DNA of 64,000 nt from Klebsiella sp. RHBSTW-00484 (lineage in GTDB: Bacteria; Pseudomonadota; Gammaproteobacteria; Enterobacterales; Enterobacteriaceae), in assembly GCF_013705725.1 (NCBI RefSeq), contig NZ_CP055482.1, positions 198,878-262,877 on the forward strand. The letters are read 5' to 3'. The notes under the pieces are model-generated. The model did no database searches, was not told where the DNA came from, and saw nothing but the letters and a program-made list of their open reading frames with translations. Made by a program: the position numbers and the translations under genes. Below, piece after piece: positions 62,386-64,000 of this stretch; within the stretch, counting starts at the first letter, position 1, and each line of letters starts with the position of its first letter.

Positions 62386-63459
62386 CTACTCATTTGTCAA
62401 AAGGTCACGAATTTCGTTCAGTTCTGTAACCTTAGATTTTGGAATGATGATTGCAGTATTTTCATCATTTAGAAGACTTAATACAAGTTGAAGTTTTGCT
62501 TCATCTAAAGTGATCTTTACACTTTCATTTGTTTTTGTGATTAAAGTGTTACTGACGTTCATAAATAAATTAGAATGCTGTCCGTCTAAAATTAATTCTG
62601 TCAGTTTATTATTGTCTGACATTGTTGACCCTACATTATCAATCAAACCAATAAATTCATTTTTTAACCGTTCAGTTTTTTTATGTGAAAGACGTTTAAT
62701 ACCTAACGAACTGCGAGTGATAGACTTTGTTTTAATGTCTTTAGGGTTAATATGTACAGGAGGTTTTTCCTGTTCTTCGAGTGGCTCACTGTTTGTTGCT
62801 GTTTCAACGGTTGTTGGTTTCGATAAATCAAGTACGCCAGAAGATGGCACTAAAAAAGAACAGGACTCCAAGTGTGCAAGGACTTTTGCATGATCATTGG
62901 AATACTTCAACATGATTTCAATCGCGAGTGTTTTTTTAATAAGGTTTAGGCTGATTAAACGTTGCAGTTCTAAAGGCATATCAAGGATTTTAAGCTGATT
63001 GCGAATCGCTGTGCCAGACCGCTGATAGCGCATAGCAAGGGATTCAACGGTAGAGCCAAGCTTCAGGGTCTCTGCGAGTGCGTAAGCTAGTGCAACGGGA
63101 TTGAGACTGTTATTCCTGTTCCCATCAAGGTTCTCTAGGTATTCTTCGATTTTATCCTTGTAGTGCATAAGTACGACTGAAAAGAGCTGGATGTCAGCTC
63201 CTTCCGCGAGAGCAAGCAATAATGCTCTGTAACGACAATGCCCTTGCCGGACAACGTACTTGGAGTCCTTCTTTACTACCTTAATTAAATCAACACGTCG
63301 CCCCTCTTTATAGGCTTGCTTGAGAGAAATAATTGCCGATTTTACTGGCTCCTGTTCGTAACAAAGATCACCGATTACCGCTTCCCGTGGATTAAATCCA
63401 GGCTCGATAATAAGATCTTTTGGGCTGATTTCAATAATCTGATAGTCGCAATGATTCAT
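62386..63459 (-). CDS. ParB/Srx-fold protein B (357 aa)
   Basis: ATG 63459 (MNHCDYQIIEISPKDLIIEP) follows AAAAAAGGTG; upstream codons lack a site. GFNPREAVIGD near residue 21 and VRQGHCRYRALLLALAEGAD near 70-90 align with protein A, including GHCR where ParB has GERR, and DGNRNNSLNPVALAYALAET matches DGNRGLALSPVALGESYRRL. A helix-turn-helix (STVESLAMRYQRSGTAIRNQ) follows. Lower GC than its neighbours. No ParA nearby. Might act in partition, replication control or DNA organisation. Confidence 0.82.
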   Translation of the reverse strand: MNHCDYQIIEISPKDLIIEPGFNPREAVIGDLCYEQEPVKSAIISLKQAYKEGRRVDLIKVVKKDSKYVVRQGHCRYRALLLALAEGADIQLFSVVLMHYKDKIEEYLENLDGNRNNSLNPVALAYALAETLKLGSTVESLAMRYQRSGTAIRNQLKILDMPLELQRLISLNLIKKTLAIEIMLKYSNDHAKVLAHLESCSFLVPSSGVLDLSKPTTVETATNSEPLEEQEKPPVHINPKDIKTKSITRSSLGIKRLSHKKTERLKNEFIGLIDNVGSTMSDNNKLTELILDGQHSNLFMNVSNTLITKTNESVKITLDEAKLQLVLSLLNDENTAIIIPKSKVTELNEIRDLLTNE

Positions 63460-63754
63460 ATAAGCACCTTTTTTTATTACATGATACATTAATGCTCTCA
63501 GATTCAAACAACTCTGAAGGCATAAAAAACAAAATTTCTTTTAGTGGTTAGGTATCTTACTAATTCAAAAATAGGCTGTTTTAAAAATTAAATTAAAAAG
63601 AAAATCTGAATAGTTTGAATTTATCTTTCTTAATAACTTCATGCTAACTGATATTTTTCCCGGCTGCATTCTATACAGGGTTTGTATCCAATCCTAAATT
63701 TGTAGGGCCAGAGCTCTTTCTCAGAGGGAATTTATCCCCGTTTTCCACAAGATA
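63460..63754. other. AT-rich spacer before the second replicon
   Basis: About 295 bases without a gene. Very AT-rich at 63530-63650, which could serve as a DNA-unwinding segment, followed by TTATCCCC and TTTTCCACAA, loose relatives of a DnaA box. Confidence 0.5.
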
Positions 63755-63949
63755 GATCAATTCTTTAGATCAATAGAGATCAATAGAGAATAATAAAGAT
63801 CACGACCATTGTAACGTGATGATTTTTAAAAGAAATAGCAATGATCCGGCATTCAGGTGCATGCGAAAAGCATTTGATCGAATAAGAAAAGCATTTACTT
63901 GAATTGAAAAGGCATTTAGTTTAATGCGTGAAAAGCATTTGGACGAATA
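63755..63949 (+). other. Second origin-like region: GATC cluster and four iterons
   Basis: GATC sites at 63755, 63768, 63778 and 63799, then four iterons built on GAAAAGCATTT (starts 63864, 63886, 63906 with one inserted base, and 63930), about two helical turns apart, leading to a start codon at 63984. Same layout as the first origin with unrelated iterons. By memory this fits an IncFIB-type replicon. Confidence 0.78.
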
Positions 63950-63983
63950 ATCTATTCACAGCTAAATGTAGAAAGGGAAAAAC

Positions 63984-64000
63984 ATGGTGGGTAAGTTTAA
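63984..64000 (+). CDS. Start of a probable replication initiator, cut by window edge
   Basis: ATG 63984 (Met-Val-Gly-Lys-Phe) follows GAAAGGGAAAA and stands 34 bases after the last iteron, where the initiator gene of an iteron plasmid is expected. Only five codons are visible. Confidence 0.5.

Overview
The window reads as the backbone of a large, low-copy, multi-replicon plasmid of the Enterobacteriaceae. The main evidence is a Rep_3-type initiator at 46678-47559 with arrays of 16-bp iterons on both sides. From memory it resembles the IncHI1B(pNDM-MAR)-type initiator; no database was searched. A second iteron array (63864-63949) leads into the first codons of another probable initiator cut by the window edge, so two replicons sit about 17 kb apart. 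The insertion sequences (IS5, IS630, an IS2 relative, IS3/IS150-type, IS110, ISNCY) and a RelBE pair that matches my memory of the E. coli K-12 proteins fit an Escherichia/Klebsiella/Enterobacter host. There are no rRNA or tRNA genes, no CRISPR array and no antibiotic-resistance gene.

Layout. 1-3.8 kb: a plus-strand run of small unknown genes, two of them ribbon-helix-helix proteins. 4.0-11.8 kb: an acquired block holding a Hok toxin, RelBE, a cation-efflux transporter, a cytochrome b gene split by IS5, an IS110 and an ISNCY element. The block appears to have been inserted into a hok/sok locus, separating the hok leader from its coding region. 11.8-37.1 kb: a long minus-strand series of small unknown genes, with an HNH nuclease, an ASCH-like protein, a large PP-loop (SGGKDS) ATPase of the PAPS reductase/DndC type, a RES-Xre toxin-antitoxin pair, a DNA methyltransferase behind two tandem methyltransferase-fold paralogues, and a lone HigB-like toxin. 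Several insertion sequences interrupt this series with clean target duplications, so the ancestral genes can be rebuilt. 37.9-42.2 kb: plus-strand small genes beginning with a tandem paralogue pair. 42.7-55.6 kb: the replicon, surrounded by four exported DUF4165/Ig-like genes, one of them a pseudogene with an internal deletion. 55.9-63.5 kb: a DUF4942-type methyltransferase, two ParB-like paralogues without a ParA, a Dam-type adenine methylase and several unknown genes, leading to the second replicon.

Two dispersed signals tie the backbone together and are not explained by the genes. First, at least ten promoters share a layout: an AAAATATTTC-like box, then GGGTTATTAGCC, then exactly 19 nt from TTATTA to the -10 hexamer. 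This suggests one plasmid regulon of unknown-function genes. Second, a 15-bp palindrome, GAAAAGTNACTTTTC (core AAAGTNACTTT), occurs eleven times in genes and spacers, where about 0.06 would be expected by chance, and never inside an insertion sequence. It is a good candidate binding site for a plasmid DNA-organising or partition protein. GATC clusters beside both iteron arrays, together with the plasmid's own Dam-type methylase, suggest methylation-linked control of replication.
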